In this document: positions 37,180-46,486 of the stretch, piece by piece
Position numbering within the stretch: position 1 is the first letter of the stretch
Layout: each line of letters opens with the position of its first letter
Assembly (NCBI GenBank): GCA_905221605.1
Contig: CAJNDS010002265.1
Coordinates: 310,001 to 374,000 of the forward strand
Direction: 5' to 3'
From: Symbiodinium natans
Taxonomy: Eukaryota; Sar; Dinophyceae; Suessiales; Symbiodiniaceae
Length of the DNA: 64,000 bases
Position numbers and translations under genes: made by a program
The notes under the pieces: model-generated
Told to the model about the DNA's origin: nothing
Seen by the model: the letters and a program-made list of their open reading frames with translations, nothing else
The model's database searches: none

Positions 37180-39000
37180 GGCTCGGGAGGGGCGGGAAGA
37201 CGGAGGAGCGAGGAGGCCGCCCAGTTCATCCCACTCCTCGCTCGTAGCCGCTCCCGCACAGCCCCTCCCCTGCTGCGATAGGGCCAGGGCCGCCGACGTC
37301 GCCCGCTCCTGTTCTTTGCAACCGCACGAGCACTTGCCGCGAGTCTTGTCTCGCTGCCCGTCGCCAACACGGCGTTGATGGGGAACCCTTGCAGTGACCT
37401 CCCAGGCGCTGCCTCCTCCGAAGCAGCCCACCCCCCACCAGTCTCGAGCCGCTTGCCTCTCCGCACCTGAAGGGGTATGTCCGCTCTTCGGCCTTGCGAG
37501 CGATGCCCAGGGCAGCGCAGCTGTTCGGCGGCGAGCTTTGTCCTGTGCGGTCTGAAACAAGAAATGGCAAAGGGAACACCGGTTTTTGGGAGAGCTCAGA
37601 TAGCGTCGCTGAGGTGTTGGATGCTGCCCATCGATGATGCCGTCAGCGCCATGCGCGCGGACCAAATGCCAATAGTGCTTACGAACCTTTTTTTTTTTTC
37701 CTCGCGCCTTTTTCCGCAGCGTGTCTTCGCGGGGGCGGGGGGAGGGAGGGGCCTCACCGCCGCGGCGGCACGCGGCTGGCGGGCGGGGGGCGATCCCAGC
37801 GGCCATCGGCCAGGACCTCGTGCAGCTCAGGCACGGCATCATCGCCGTTGCTCTCGCCCGCGCTGGGATGGTGGCGGCTCAGTGGCGGGCAGGCGCAGGA
37901 AGGTGGCTGCTTCGGCGCCAAAGCGCCCACCCACTTCCAGGCCAATGACGACCAGGCGACACCGCCGAGCACGGAGGAGCTCGGGGTACGTGCCGTGTCG
38001 CTTGCGCCGCGCTGCTGCGGTGACAGAGCGCCCCGGCTCGACATCAGCCCGCGGGTGGGGCTCGCCCGTACGTGTGAGCGGGGAGACGAGCGTGGCGTCA
38101 ACCGCGAGCTGCGAGCCGTGCCAAAAGGACAAGCCGTTGGCAACGACTTCGATGCGCCTGTCGTCTGCAACGGGCACGTCGATGATCATGTCGGCGACGC
38201 GGATGTTGCGAGCGACACGCGCACCGGCTTCGCGGCAAACCCGCGCAACGGTGCGCTCAAGTGGCCCTGCGCGCGCAGCGAGCACGCCGCTGGTAGCGCA
38301 CGCGGCACGGTGGTCCCCGAAAGCGTCGAGCCTGCCACGACAGCTGCACGTGCGGGGGGCGAGTGGCAGGGGCAGGCGCAGGCGCCGCAGGAGCAGAATG
38401 CGGAACTGCGCATAACATTTGGTTCAATTTTTTTTCTCGCTGCCAGTGCTGTCCGGACCGCTACGGCCTACAAGCTCCCACGGCCGCCCCGGGTCCAGCA
38501 CCCTGTCCAGGCTGGGCCCGGTTCCCGGCCGCGCTTGCGGCAGGGCTGGCCAAGCGCGACCTAGGGCCGTGCCCGCAGAGATGATGCCTTGCCATCGCCT
38601 GGTCCAGCCTCCTCGCTGCGGCGCGAACAGCAGGCGGCACGCGCTGCGCGCGAAGGCGGACGAGATCGCGTAGGAAGCGGCGTGCCTGCACGTGCGTCAC
38701 AGCAGCGCGCTGCCCCAGTGGCTGTGGCTCCGTAAACGACCATGTCTACGCGTGTCCGGTCTTCTGGAAGCTTTCCTGGGGCCGTCGTGTGTGCGAGCCA
38801 TTGTTGCGGAACGACTTGGCCCTCGGCGTCCCTGGCCATGCGGAGCCACGCCCGTTCGACCACTTTTGCCCGTCTGGCCTGCAGCCCGGTCCGGGGACAG
38901 GCCAGCGCATGGTCCCCCAGTACGTCGACCGCTTGGCCACACCCCAGGTTTGGGCCGCACCGGTGACCAGAGGTAGCCGCAGGCGACAGCTCAATGCCGG
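37180..39000 (-). pseudogene. Degenerate non-LTR retrotransposon, carboxyl-terminal pol fragments
   Basis: At least three frame-shifted pieces of the domain that follows reverse transcriptase in dinoflagellate LINE-type elements. At about 38690-38990: a zinc-type pattern (CGPNLGCG..DVLGDHALACP) followed by VVERAWLRMARDAEGQVVPQ and VDMVVYGATATGAARCCDA. At about 38600-38690, in another frame: FLRDLVRLRAQRVPPAVR. At 37839-38285: RIEVVANGLSFWHGSQLAV, DATLVSPLTRTGEPHPRAD and RRCRLVVIGLEVGGRFGAEA. At about 37390-37470: ERQAARDWWGVGCFGGGSAW. The two central pieces look like diverged copies of the same domain, so two insertions are likely. No catalytic palm motif lies in these pieces. The family assignment rests on remembered similarity of these motifs. 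Confidence 0.65.
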
Positions 39001-39600
39001 GGTCATGGCCTGTGGAGTCACGGTTATGCTTCGCTCGCGTTGAATGGCTGAAAGCCGGCAACAACACGCGACTGCATGCGACTGCGAAACTGCAGGCGAA
39101 CACACACGGGGCAGCAGTTTTTTTTTTAGCATCTTCTCCTCGTCCCAGCTTTCGGAGGTAGCGGCCACTCCGGAAGTCGCACGTGAATGACGGGGAGCGC
39201 ATCCGCCCAGCAGCCATCCGTGCGGCCGACTGCAAGCCAAGGCCCACGAATTCCAAAACCACGGTGCACCGAACCTGTTCCATTCGATGTCAAGCTTCGA
39301 CAAATTTTCGTGGTCCGTGCTGTTTGCTTTGATCATGTACGTTGTCTCACTTTTAGGTTTTGATCGCGACACACGATCGTTCGAGGATTCGCGACAATGT
39401 TACTTTTTGAGCACGCCTGTTTTCGCGCTGAATGTTGTATGCAAAGGTGTGCTCGTGTGAACATCTGGCCTGCATGGCAGCACACCACGCTCGAACATGC
39501 TGGAAGCGATTCGAGCCCGTGCGGTGTGTGTGCGTGAGCCTGTGCAAGCGGCAGATGAGTGAACGTGTGCTGTGTGTGTGTGTATCTGTGCGTGGGACTG
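39001..39600. other. No gene recognised
   Basis: Sequence upstream of the LINE fragment, without exon signals or repeats that I can identify. Confidence 0.35.
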
Positions 39601-39623
39601 AGTGCGTGACTGACTGAGTCAGT

Positions 39624-39724
39624 GAGAGGAAGGAGGAGGAGGAGGAGGTGGAGGAGGAGGAGGAAGAAGGCGTGAGAGCCCCAGGAGAAGGAGGAGGAGG
39701 CGGAGGAGAAGGCGTGAGAGCCCC
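39624..39724. repeat. GGA/GGAGGAG trinucleotide tract
   Basis: Two purine-rich GGA-repeat stretches separated by copies of the phrase GGCGTGAGAGCCCC. Simple sequence with no coding claim. Confidence 0.85.
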
Positions 39725-39787
39725 AAAGGAAAAACACCACACAAAAATATGGGAAAAACACCTGCGGTAACGATATATTTCAGGCAA

Positions 39788-40290
39788 AATGTGCGTGTGC
39801 GTGTGCGTGCGCGTGTGCGTGCGCGTGGGCGTGTGGGCGCATGGGCGCGTTGGCGCGTGTGCGTGTGCGTGTTGGTGTGCGTGTGTGCATGTGTGTGCAT
39901 GTGCGTGCATGTGCGTGCATGTGCGTGCATGTGCGTGCATGTGCGCGCATGTGCGTGCACGTGCGTGCATGTGCGAGCATGTGCGAGCATGTGCGTGCAT
40001 GTGCATGCATGTGCGTGCATGTGCGTGCGTGTGCGTGCATGTGCGTGCATGTGGATGCATGTGCGTGCATGTGCGTGCATGTGCATGCATGTGCGCGTGC
40101 ATGTGCGTGTGCGCGTGCGTATGCGTGTGCACGCGCGTCTGCATGTGCATGTGCGTGTGCGTGCGCGTGGGCGTGGGCGAGGGCGAGGGCGTGGGTGTGG
40201 TCGTGGGCGTGGCCGTGTGCGCGTGCGTGGGCGTGTGCGCGTGCGTGTGCGCGTGCGTGTGCGCGTGCGTGTGCGTGTGCTTGTGCGTGA
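39788..40290. repeat. GTGCGTGCAT-type alternating purine-pyrimidine tract
   Basis: About 500 bp of GTGCGTGCAT, GTGTGC and GCGTGGGC units with slight drift from end to end. Five or six long open frames exist here on both strands (Cys/Val-rich on plus, His/Thr/Ala-rich on minus) only because the repeat lacks stops. The alternating purine-pyrimidine pattern is the kind that can adopt Z-DNA. Confidence 0.92.
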
Positions 40291-40299
40291 ACGGACGCA

Positions 40300-41250
40300 T
40301 TCACTTCGCACACCATAAAATAGTTAATGGCACGCCCATATAGCGGATCATTTTGGGCGTGACAAAATATAGGCGGTCCTTCGATTTTTTTTTGCGCGCC
40401 TCTTTTCTGACTGCCAAACTGTCCAACGAAACGTACTCCAACTACGGTTGCAATCGATGACATTTTACTACTACACATTTGGTGCTCAGGCCCCATGCCT
40501 CAAAGAAGCGGCGTCGGTGCGGCAACTCCGTCCGGACCAAAGTTGGAATGATTGCCCGACTTGGACGGCGCTGGTCGCGGGAGGAGGAAATTGGCCACAT
40601 AGCTGGCAATTCCACGCGTCGCGGAAACAAACCAGCGCTATCGCGAGAGTGTGCTGATGCCGGCTACGGCCCCGGAGGCCATGCAGCTGCGCGATCGAAG
40701 CGTACGAACTACATGAAATTATCAGTGCCTCATCTCGCATGTAATACTATGGAAGTGAGTGAAGCAATGCAAGTATCAGGACGAAATGAGTGAACGAATG
40801 TAGGACGCATGCACCCGCTGCCGTCAGAATCCAGCGACGGCCCGCCACTCGACACCTTGCTCCACCTAGCTGGTCGCGCCGGCGAGAGCCGCTTGCCGCT
40901 ACGGCCCTGACGGTACACTCGTGGACTGCCGGCAAGCGTCCTCGCTCCATGCCCTAATGAAATCGGGATGGCCTACAGCGGCCCAGGAACGACCACCCCT
41001 CGGTCAGACGGCGGTCTCCAAACATCCCCGCCGAGTTCCGCTGTGCTTGGGAGCGGCGGGCCCATCGCCGGCGATCACGCTGGTCTTGCCCCAGCTGGAG
41101 TCCGACAAAGCACCGACCGTCGCGTCATCTCGCGTCCAAGGCCTTGCGCGTGTGGACCTACAAATCGTCAAGGAACGGAACAATGCCGTTTCCTGGGGGC
41201 AACGCAAACGCCGCGTGGCTGCATGTAGCATGTTGATCATGTTGGCGGAG
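40300..41250. other. No gene recognised
   Basis: GC-rich, non-repetitive sequence between the simple-repeat tract and the reverse transcriptase fragment. Open frames are short and without motifs. Confidence 0.35.
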
Positions 41251-41639
41251 TGTTCACAACCCCCGCCTCGCTGCAAATCTCAGCAGCGCCCACCCGCATG
41301 ACGAAGGGGACGAGTTCCGGCACGGCCGCAGCTTCGTCAAGCAAGCTGTCCGGCTGTCCAGGACATGCTGTTGTTTGTACGCTGCAGCCAGCCGGAGACA
41401 CGAGAACTGCATCCAGCAGCGTGGCAAGTGCTGCGCGCACGTGCGCAGCCGCATCCGTCCCGGCCCACACCTGGAGCACGAAACGGGTACGGGAACGTGG
41501 CCAAATCGAATGTCGTAGCCCACTCCTTCGCCAGCATGTGCGAGACAAGGCGGAAAAACAAGTCGCCCGTCAATGCCGCGCACCCCGCCGTCCAGATTGC
41601 GCAGGGCGAGACGCGCCATCGCCAGAGCCCGGGACGCGG

Positions 41640-42467
41640 GCACGGGCGTAGGCCAGGTGCGTCGCAGCTTCGGCCAAAAACTCCATGGCCTCGACGAGAT
41701 GTTAAGCGTCACGGCGGCATCAAGAAGCTTCAGCAAGAACTTGATGGATACTTGCGTGTTCGAAGGCACTTTACGGTGTAACTGAAATTTGTGCACCACA
41801 TGCATCCGGTGACGCCGCTCAATAACACGTCGCTGCGTCAAATTGCCATTCAAATGCCTCCCCAAGTATTGGCGCGCGTCTCTGTTGCATGAGAACCTCC
41901 ACCATGTTGCCCGACATGGCTTGGTCTTCTGAAGGATCGAGGTGCAGCCCAATGTTGTTGAGCTCTTTCCGATGAGCATCAGTAGCACAAGCTCATCAGT
42001 CGTTTTCGCATACCAAATGACGTCATCCGCGCATCTCACATTGGTCTATCGATCCGGGGTGCCAACATGCCAACCTTGCAACCCGAATTTGCTACTAGCG
42101 ATGACAGCGTCATGCGGTTGCAACGTGCTACTTAAGACGGTCTAGGCGACCATGGCTCTACGTACTTCTCTGGACGTCACGACCCGGGCTGTGTACACCG
42201 ACGAGTCCGAGTGCCTAACGGCACTCCGTTGCCCAGATCAAGCACAACTTCGCCGGTGAAGGGCCGGTGCAACATTGAACACGATTAGGATTGGACAATG
42301 TCATCCGCGAAGACGAGTGCCTCAAATCTGTGTCGCGGCGACGTCTCGTACGCCAGGCCAACGTGTCGCCCAACACAAGGGTAGCACAATGACAACGTCA
42401 CGATGAACCACATTCCGCCGCAGGCTGCTGGCCTGGGCTGCTGAAACTCGGTGTGGGCTGCCGCCAC
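41640..42467 (-). pseudogene. Non-LTR reverse transcriptase fragments (palm and thumb)
   Basis: The main piece (minus strand, from 42039 leftward) reads CADDVIWYAKTTDEL, a degraded palm motif C (usual form FADD), then ARQYLGRHLNGNLTQRR and RMHVVHKFQLHRKV as in the thumb of LINE-type elements, with VSIKFLLKLLDAAVT following. After about 41640 the frame continues to 41254 without recognisable domains. A second, shorter palm fragment, RFEALVFADDIV, ends at a stop at 42285-42287. Two tandem palm remnants in one kilobase indicate overlapping or rearranged insertions. Neither can encode a working enzyme. Confidence 0.6.
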
Positions 42468-42538
42468 AAGCTGGCTGCCCGGGCTGTTGCCCAGCCACAG
42501 TATGGCTGGAAACTCGGCGTCCTTGCTGCGTTTGGGAA

Positions 42539-42738
42539 CTTATCAAATATCCCCAAAATTCTTGAAAGCATCAATTGCAATTATACATGCACGATTCATT
42601 CCACTAGACAATATAGGTCTCACAATCAGCGGCGCTCTTTTCCTCTCTTGGCAAACTGGGGATGCATATCAAGTTGAACACTACGTGCACATTGCACAAC
42701 GCGGGCACATCCCGCCGACCACATTTGTCAAGTTCCCC
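42539..42738. repeat. 200 bp direct repeat, copy 1
   Basis: Matches 43102-43302 with a single one-base length difference (one versus two G after ACATTT). The repeats are separated by 363 bp that contain short inverted arms (ATTTTCACT and AGTGAAAAT). They lie just past the 3' end of the reverse transcriptase-RNase H frame and may be part of that element. Confidence 0.9.
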
Positions 42739-43101
42739 CCTGGGGTTGGGTGGGTGGGAAAAATTTTCACTCTGAGCTCTGCAGGAGCCCGACTTGAACC
42801 ATGTCACTCATCAGACAAGTCAGTGAAAATTCACAACAAGCAATACAATAAAAAACTTGCTCATGTGCTTCCATGGAAAATAAAGCACGAATGCAACATG
42901 TCGGAAACATGCTATTCACAGGGCTCCGGTTTCGGAACATTCCGTGTCAACATAATTTAGGAACATGAAATCACTGCAGTCTTTTCAAAATTTAAGGACC
43001 ACATTATCACGACCGTGAAAAAGGCTTCCAAGAACGCTTTAAAAATTTTAAAGCTGTTTTGGGGGCTTGATAAACCAACGGAGCGCACGCGCTCAGATAT
43101 G

Positions 43102-43302
43102 CTTATCAAATATCCCCAAAATTCTTGAAAGCATCAATTGCAATTATACATGCACGATTCATTCCACTAGACAATATAGGTCTCACAATCAGCGGCGCTC
43201 TTTTCCTCTCTTGGCAAACTGGGGATGCATATCAAGTTGAACACTACGTGCACATTGCACAACGCGGGCACATCCCGCCGACCACATTTGGTCAAGTTCC
43301 CC
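43102..43302. repeat. 200 bp direct repeat, copy 2
   Basis: Second copy of the 42539-42738 repeat. It ends 27 bp before the stop codon of the reverse transcriptase frame at 43330, on the 3' side of that gene. Confidence 0.9.
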
Positions 43303-43329
43303 GGTCTGCTTCAGCACACATCTAGCTGG

Positions 43330-45525
43330 TTACAAGTTCCGCAGCTGCACCTGTGTCACGGGGCATACAGGCGTGACACGCTTGGCGTTGAAGGATTCCA
43401 TCAGGGACGTGTCACCCCGGCTGGGCCCATCCGACGGGTTCGACTTCGAAGGTACCCTTGCATGCCACATGAGCGTGGGGGACGTTTCATCGGGGCACTC
43501 AAGTAGCAACAGCAAATCGCGCCACTGCTTGACAGACGCGGATCCTTTGATAGCAACATCGAGCGCAGCATAGTTGTCGACGAACGTTAGCAACCTCCTT
43601 CCCTCGAAGTACGACTTCCAGGTGCGGATGCCCACCACTACGGCATAGAGCTCCACTAGGCCGATGACATGTGACTTCCCATCCGCGCGCCACATTTCCA
43701 GCACTGTCTCAGGAACAGCACATCCAAAATACTCAGCCCGCTGACTACGCCCGGGCCACAAGAGCAAGCCTCCTATGGTGGCAGGCGGGAGACCAAGCTT
43801 GGCTTGCCCCTCTTCAAGAGCGCCATCAGTGAACATGAGGAACGGAAGTTCCCCTCGGGAGGCAAGTAAAGTGCGAGGCCTACCCCGCATGAAACGTTCC
43901 TTCAGAAGGTTCAAAGCCGCTAGACCACTGGGGTCCAGGCTCACAGGTACTTTGGAAGTGTGCGCCAAAGCTCTAACATCATGCAACGCCAAACGCCCCG
44001 CCCTCCCCCAAATCTGAGCATCGGCATACTGGAGTTTGCCGACGAAAGATGGCAGGTGGGCCGGGATGACTTTCTTGTCGCGGCACGCCGCCTCAAGCAC
44101 TGGCAACAACTCAGCAACCCGGCTATCCTTATTCTTAACCTGGATTACCCCTTTAGGAGCCCCAGTCAAGTCTACCTGGACGCCGAGAACTTCCGCCTTC
44201 ACATCAAAGGGGAGTAGTTTTTCCTTAGCGTGATCGAACCCCAACAACTTTAGAAAACCCACCATGCAGGCCATGGTCGATGACGCGCACAGGGAGTGCG
44301 ATATCACCGGGAAGTCGTCGAAGTAGTTCGACCAGCAAAGCCCCAATCGGCACCCCAAGGCGTGGATAAGGGAACTGCATCGCAAGAAGGACGGGACGCT
44401 GGCCGCTCCCCCAAAGGGGAGCGTCTTCATGATGTAGCACTCCAAAGCCATACTCCGAGGGTTCCGGAGGCAAACGACGGACTTGTTGTGATCGAGCGGA
44501 GACAAGGGGAGTTGCTTATACGCTGATTTTAGGTCAAGAGACGACATGCGCAACTCGGCCCCGGCGTCAGACCAAGCGTGATGAACCTTACCTGACAGCA
44601 CCTGGCCTGTGGACAAAGTAAAGCGGTAGGCACCCCTATCCCGGAAGTATGCAACCAAGATGTTAGCCGACCACAGCACATGGTCCATGGCAGACAAGGT
44701 GACCTTCTCAACACTCGAGAAGCAGGAGTTGACCTCATTCTCACGCAGGTCGTCGATGGGGCGCAGTTTCGCCCCCTGGCGCACAGCAAACCTCCGCACA
44801 GGGAGCCATTCTCCTAGGCGATCACTGACTTCATCAGGGGAGAAGGGGCCCTCCAGCCACCCTTTATCGTCGGCCTCCTCACGAGTGATGTCGCACAGCT
44901 CTTGAGCGTACTCAGCCATTGGTTCTGACTCCAGCCGCTTCAGAATGCCTTCCCTAATCTCTGGCGCCCTGCGCATGAGTTGGCACTCATCCTGCGAAGC
45001 AACTACCAAGCCAGCCCTGAACACACCCGACTTATTGGCAGGGCCTACGAGTCGGAAACCCTGGCACAGCTCATGCAACAAATGCGCGTCCGGCCATTGG
45101 ATCTCGTCAACAAGATGCGCCAACAAGGCCAGATGTTTCCCTTTCAGTATGCCTTGCACGTCCGGATGCAGCTGCTCTTTCATAGTCGCATCCTTTTGAC
45201 GCAGCGACTTTGCCAGATCCTGCCAATGCTTCAAACGTGTCAGCCTCAACTTAGTCAAGTCCATTGGCGACAAGGAAAGCTGCTCATGAAGGGCGGTGAT
45301 CAAGTAGTCTGGCAGGTGGGCCAGCGAGTCGAAAGGGTGCCAAAGCCTCCTCGCCTCTTCTACAAAGGACAAGGGATCCCAAAACACACCAAAGACACAG
45401 AACCACTTACCACCTCCCCTATTCTCGGAACGCAAAAGCTTGCTCCCAGCGGGTAGGAGACCTCTGGGCGTTTGCAAAGCAGCACGCAGGCATTGCTTAG
45501 TTAGGGCTAGGCACCCGATTTTTCA
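43330..45525 (-). CDS. Reverse transcriptase-RNase H of a YR-type (DIRS-like) retroelement, 5' truncated
   Basis: About 730 codons open from an in-frame TGA near 45525 with no usable ATG (the first candidate start, TTG at 45477, gives 715 aa). Counting from there, RT motifs are LDLKSAYKQLP (A, residues 314-324), LPFGGAASVPSF (B, about 353-364) and YFDDF (C, 385-389). RNase H residues follow in FTDGALEE (D551), VELYAVV (E609), FVDNYAALD (D634) and NPSDGPSR (D683). The RT-RNase H order and the NPSD..SR ending fit DIRS/PAT-type elements. No tyrosine recombinase, gag or protease is present nearby. The frame is intact but its amino end is lost close to the AT-rich junction. Confidence 0.75.
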
Positions 45526-45755
45526 AAGCTTTCGCCCGCACGCCTCCACCGAAAAATCCCTGATACCCACCCTACGTTTTTACACTTTACCACAAAAAAT
45601 CATCAATTTTGACATCTCCACCTCACGCGATTTCACCAACAAAACATCAAAAATTTATAAAAAATTATCTTCAAATCAATTTTCGAATCCATCCCCTAAC
45701 TCACAAACCCGAAATTCACGATTTTTGAATTGAAAATTCTGCTCAATGTTCTTTG
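45526..45755. other. Junction between GC-rich host DNA and AT-rich viral element
   Basis: Base composition falls abruptly from about 45560-45600 onward. The reverse transcriptase frame ends at a stop near 45525 and the first viral gene ends at 45914. I see no clear terminal inverted repeat, but its partner would lie beyond base 64000. The element's left terminus is probably in this interval. Confidence 0.55.
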
Positions 45756-45854
45756 TCGTTGAATAGAATTTTCATTGGTAATATTTGTAATTAACCTCAT
45801 ACAGTTTGATTATTTCCTTCTGTAATGAAATCTGTGTATCTAAATATTTCATTT
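45756..45854. repeat. 99 bp direct repeat, copy 1 (partial duplicate of the first viral gene's 3' end)
   Basis: Identical to 45898-45996. The second copy includes the last codons and stop of the small coiled-coil gene, so this first copy is a duplicated 3' gene fragment lying outside it. The two copies are 142 bp apart, start to start. Confidence 0.92.
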
Positions 45855-45897
45855 TCCACTGAATTTACTAAATTCTGCCACAGAATTTACCACATTC

Positions 45898-45996
45898 TCG
45901 TTGAATAGAATTTTCATTGGTAATATTTGTAATTAACCTCATACAGTTTGATTATTTCCTTCTGTAATGAAATCTGTGTATCTAAATATTTCATTT
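45898..45996. repeat. 99 bp direct repeat, copy 2 (inside the coiled-coil gene)
   Basis: The functional copy of the duplication. It covers the carboxyl-terminal coding part and stop of the gene at 45914-46153 plus a few bases downstream. Confidence 0.92.
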
Positions 45997-46153
45997 CTTT
46001 ATCTAAATGTTCCTGTTCTTCCTTTTCTATTACGCATTTTTGCTTTATTTCTACAATTTTGCTTTCCCTGCTTTCTTTGATGATTTCTAATTTTTCTAGT
46101 TCGTGTTTGGCTACTCTGTATTGTATCTCAAACAGTTCGTCATAAACGGTCAT
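45914..46153 (-). CDS. Small coiled-coil protein, unknown function
   Basis: 79 aa, rich in Glu and Lys with heptad spacing across almost the whole length (for example EIKQKCVIEKEEQEHLDKEM). No signal peptide or membrane segment. It is the leftmost gene of the viral element and runs with the polymerase gene on the minus strand. The family is not recognised; a virion or DNA-binding accessory role would be a guess. Confidence 0.7.
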   Translation of the reverse strand: MTVYDELFEIQYRVAKHELEKLEIIKESRESKIVEIKQKCVIEKEEQEHLDKEMKYLDTQISLQKEIIKLYEVNYKYYQ

Positions 46154-46195
46154 ATATTATAAACTATATATTTTTCAAAACTTTTAAAACTTTTT

Positions 46196-46450
46196 TTACA
46201 CATAGACGTCGCCCTCCTTCTTGATTTCGTAGTATTCCATCGTCGTTGGTTTTGGGTTTGTAATATCTCCGTTGTTTAGTTTTGTCAAATAGGCTTTTCT
46301 TTTGTTTTGATATGTTGTGTCTTTTGATTTTGTTGTTGTGGTGCTTGGAACTGGTGTAAATAGTTTGTTGTGTATCTCTTCTATTTTCTTATCCATATTT
46401 TCTAATGTGTTGTTGATGTCGTTAAGTGTGTCCTCGAAACCTTCGGCCAT
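46196..46450 (-). CDS. Small protein with amino-terminal coiled coil, unknown function
   Basis: 84 aa. Residues 5-30 form a heptad-like helix (LNDINNTLENMDKKIEEIHN), followed by a Thr/Lys-rich linker and a short carboxyl end. It starts with MAEGFED 36 bp downstream of the polymerase stop, so the two may be co-transcribed. Not recognised. Confidence 0.7.
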   Translation of the reverse strand: MAEGFEDTLNDINNTLENMDKKIEEIHNKLFTPVPSTTTTKSKDTTYQNKRKAYLTKLNNGDITNPKPTTMEYYEIKKEGDVYV

Positions 46451-46486
46451 ATAAAATACTAAATATTATTTTTAAAATTTTTATTC

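Noticed and set aside
36982-38415. Large open frames of 286 and 312 codons on opposite strands
   Set aside because: High GC keeps all frames open; only the pieces matching LINE-type carboxyl-terminal motifs have support, and those are frame-shifted.
39788-40311. Long overlapping open frames on both strands (Cys/Val-rich and His/Thr-rich)
   Set aside because: They arise from a stop-free simple repeat; all frames are open at once and there are no start or splice signals.
42539-43302. Long terminal repeats of an LTR retrotransposon
   Set aside because: Only 363 bp separate the repeats, with no gag, pol or primer site between them; the nearby RT lies outside the pair.
1-45500. Transfer RNA or ribosomal RNA genes
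   Set aside because: No cloverleaf-like or rRNA-conserved stretch was noticed by reading; a covariance-model scan would be needed to be sure.
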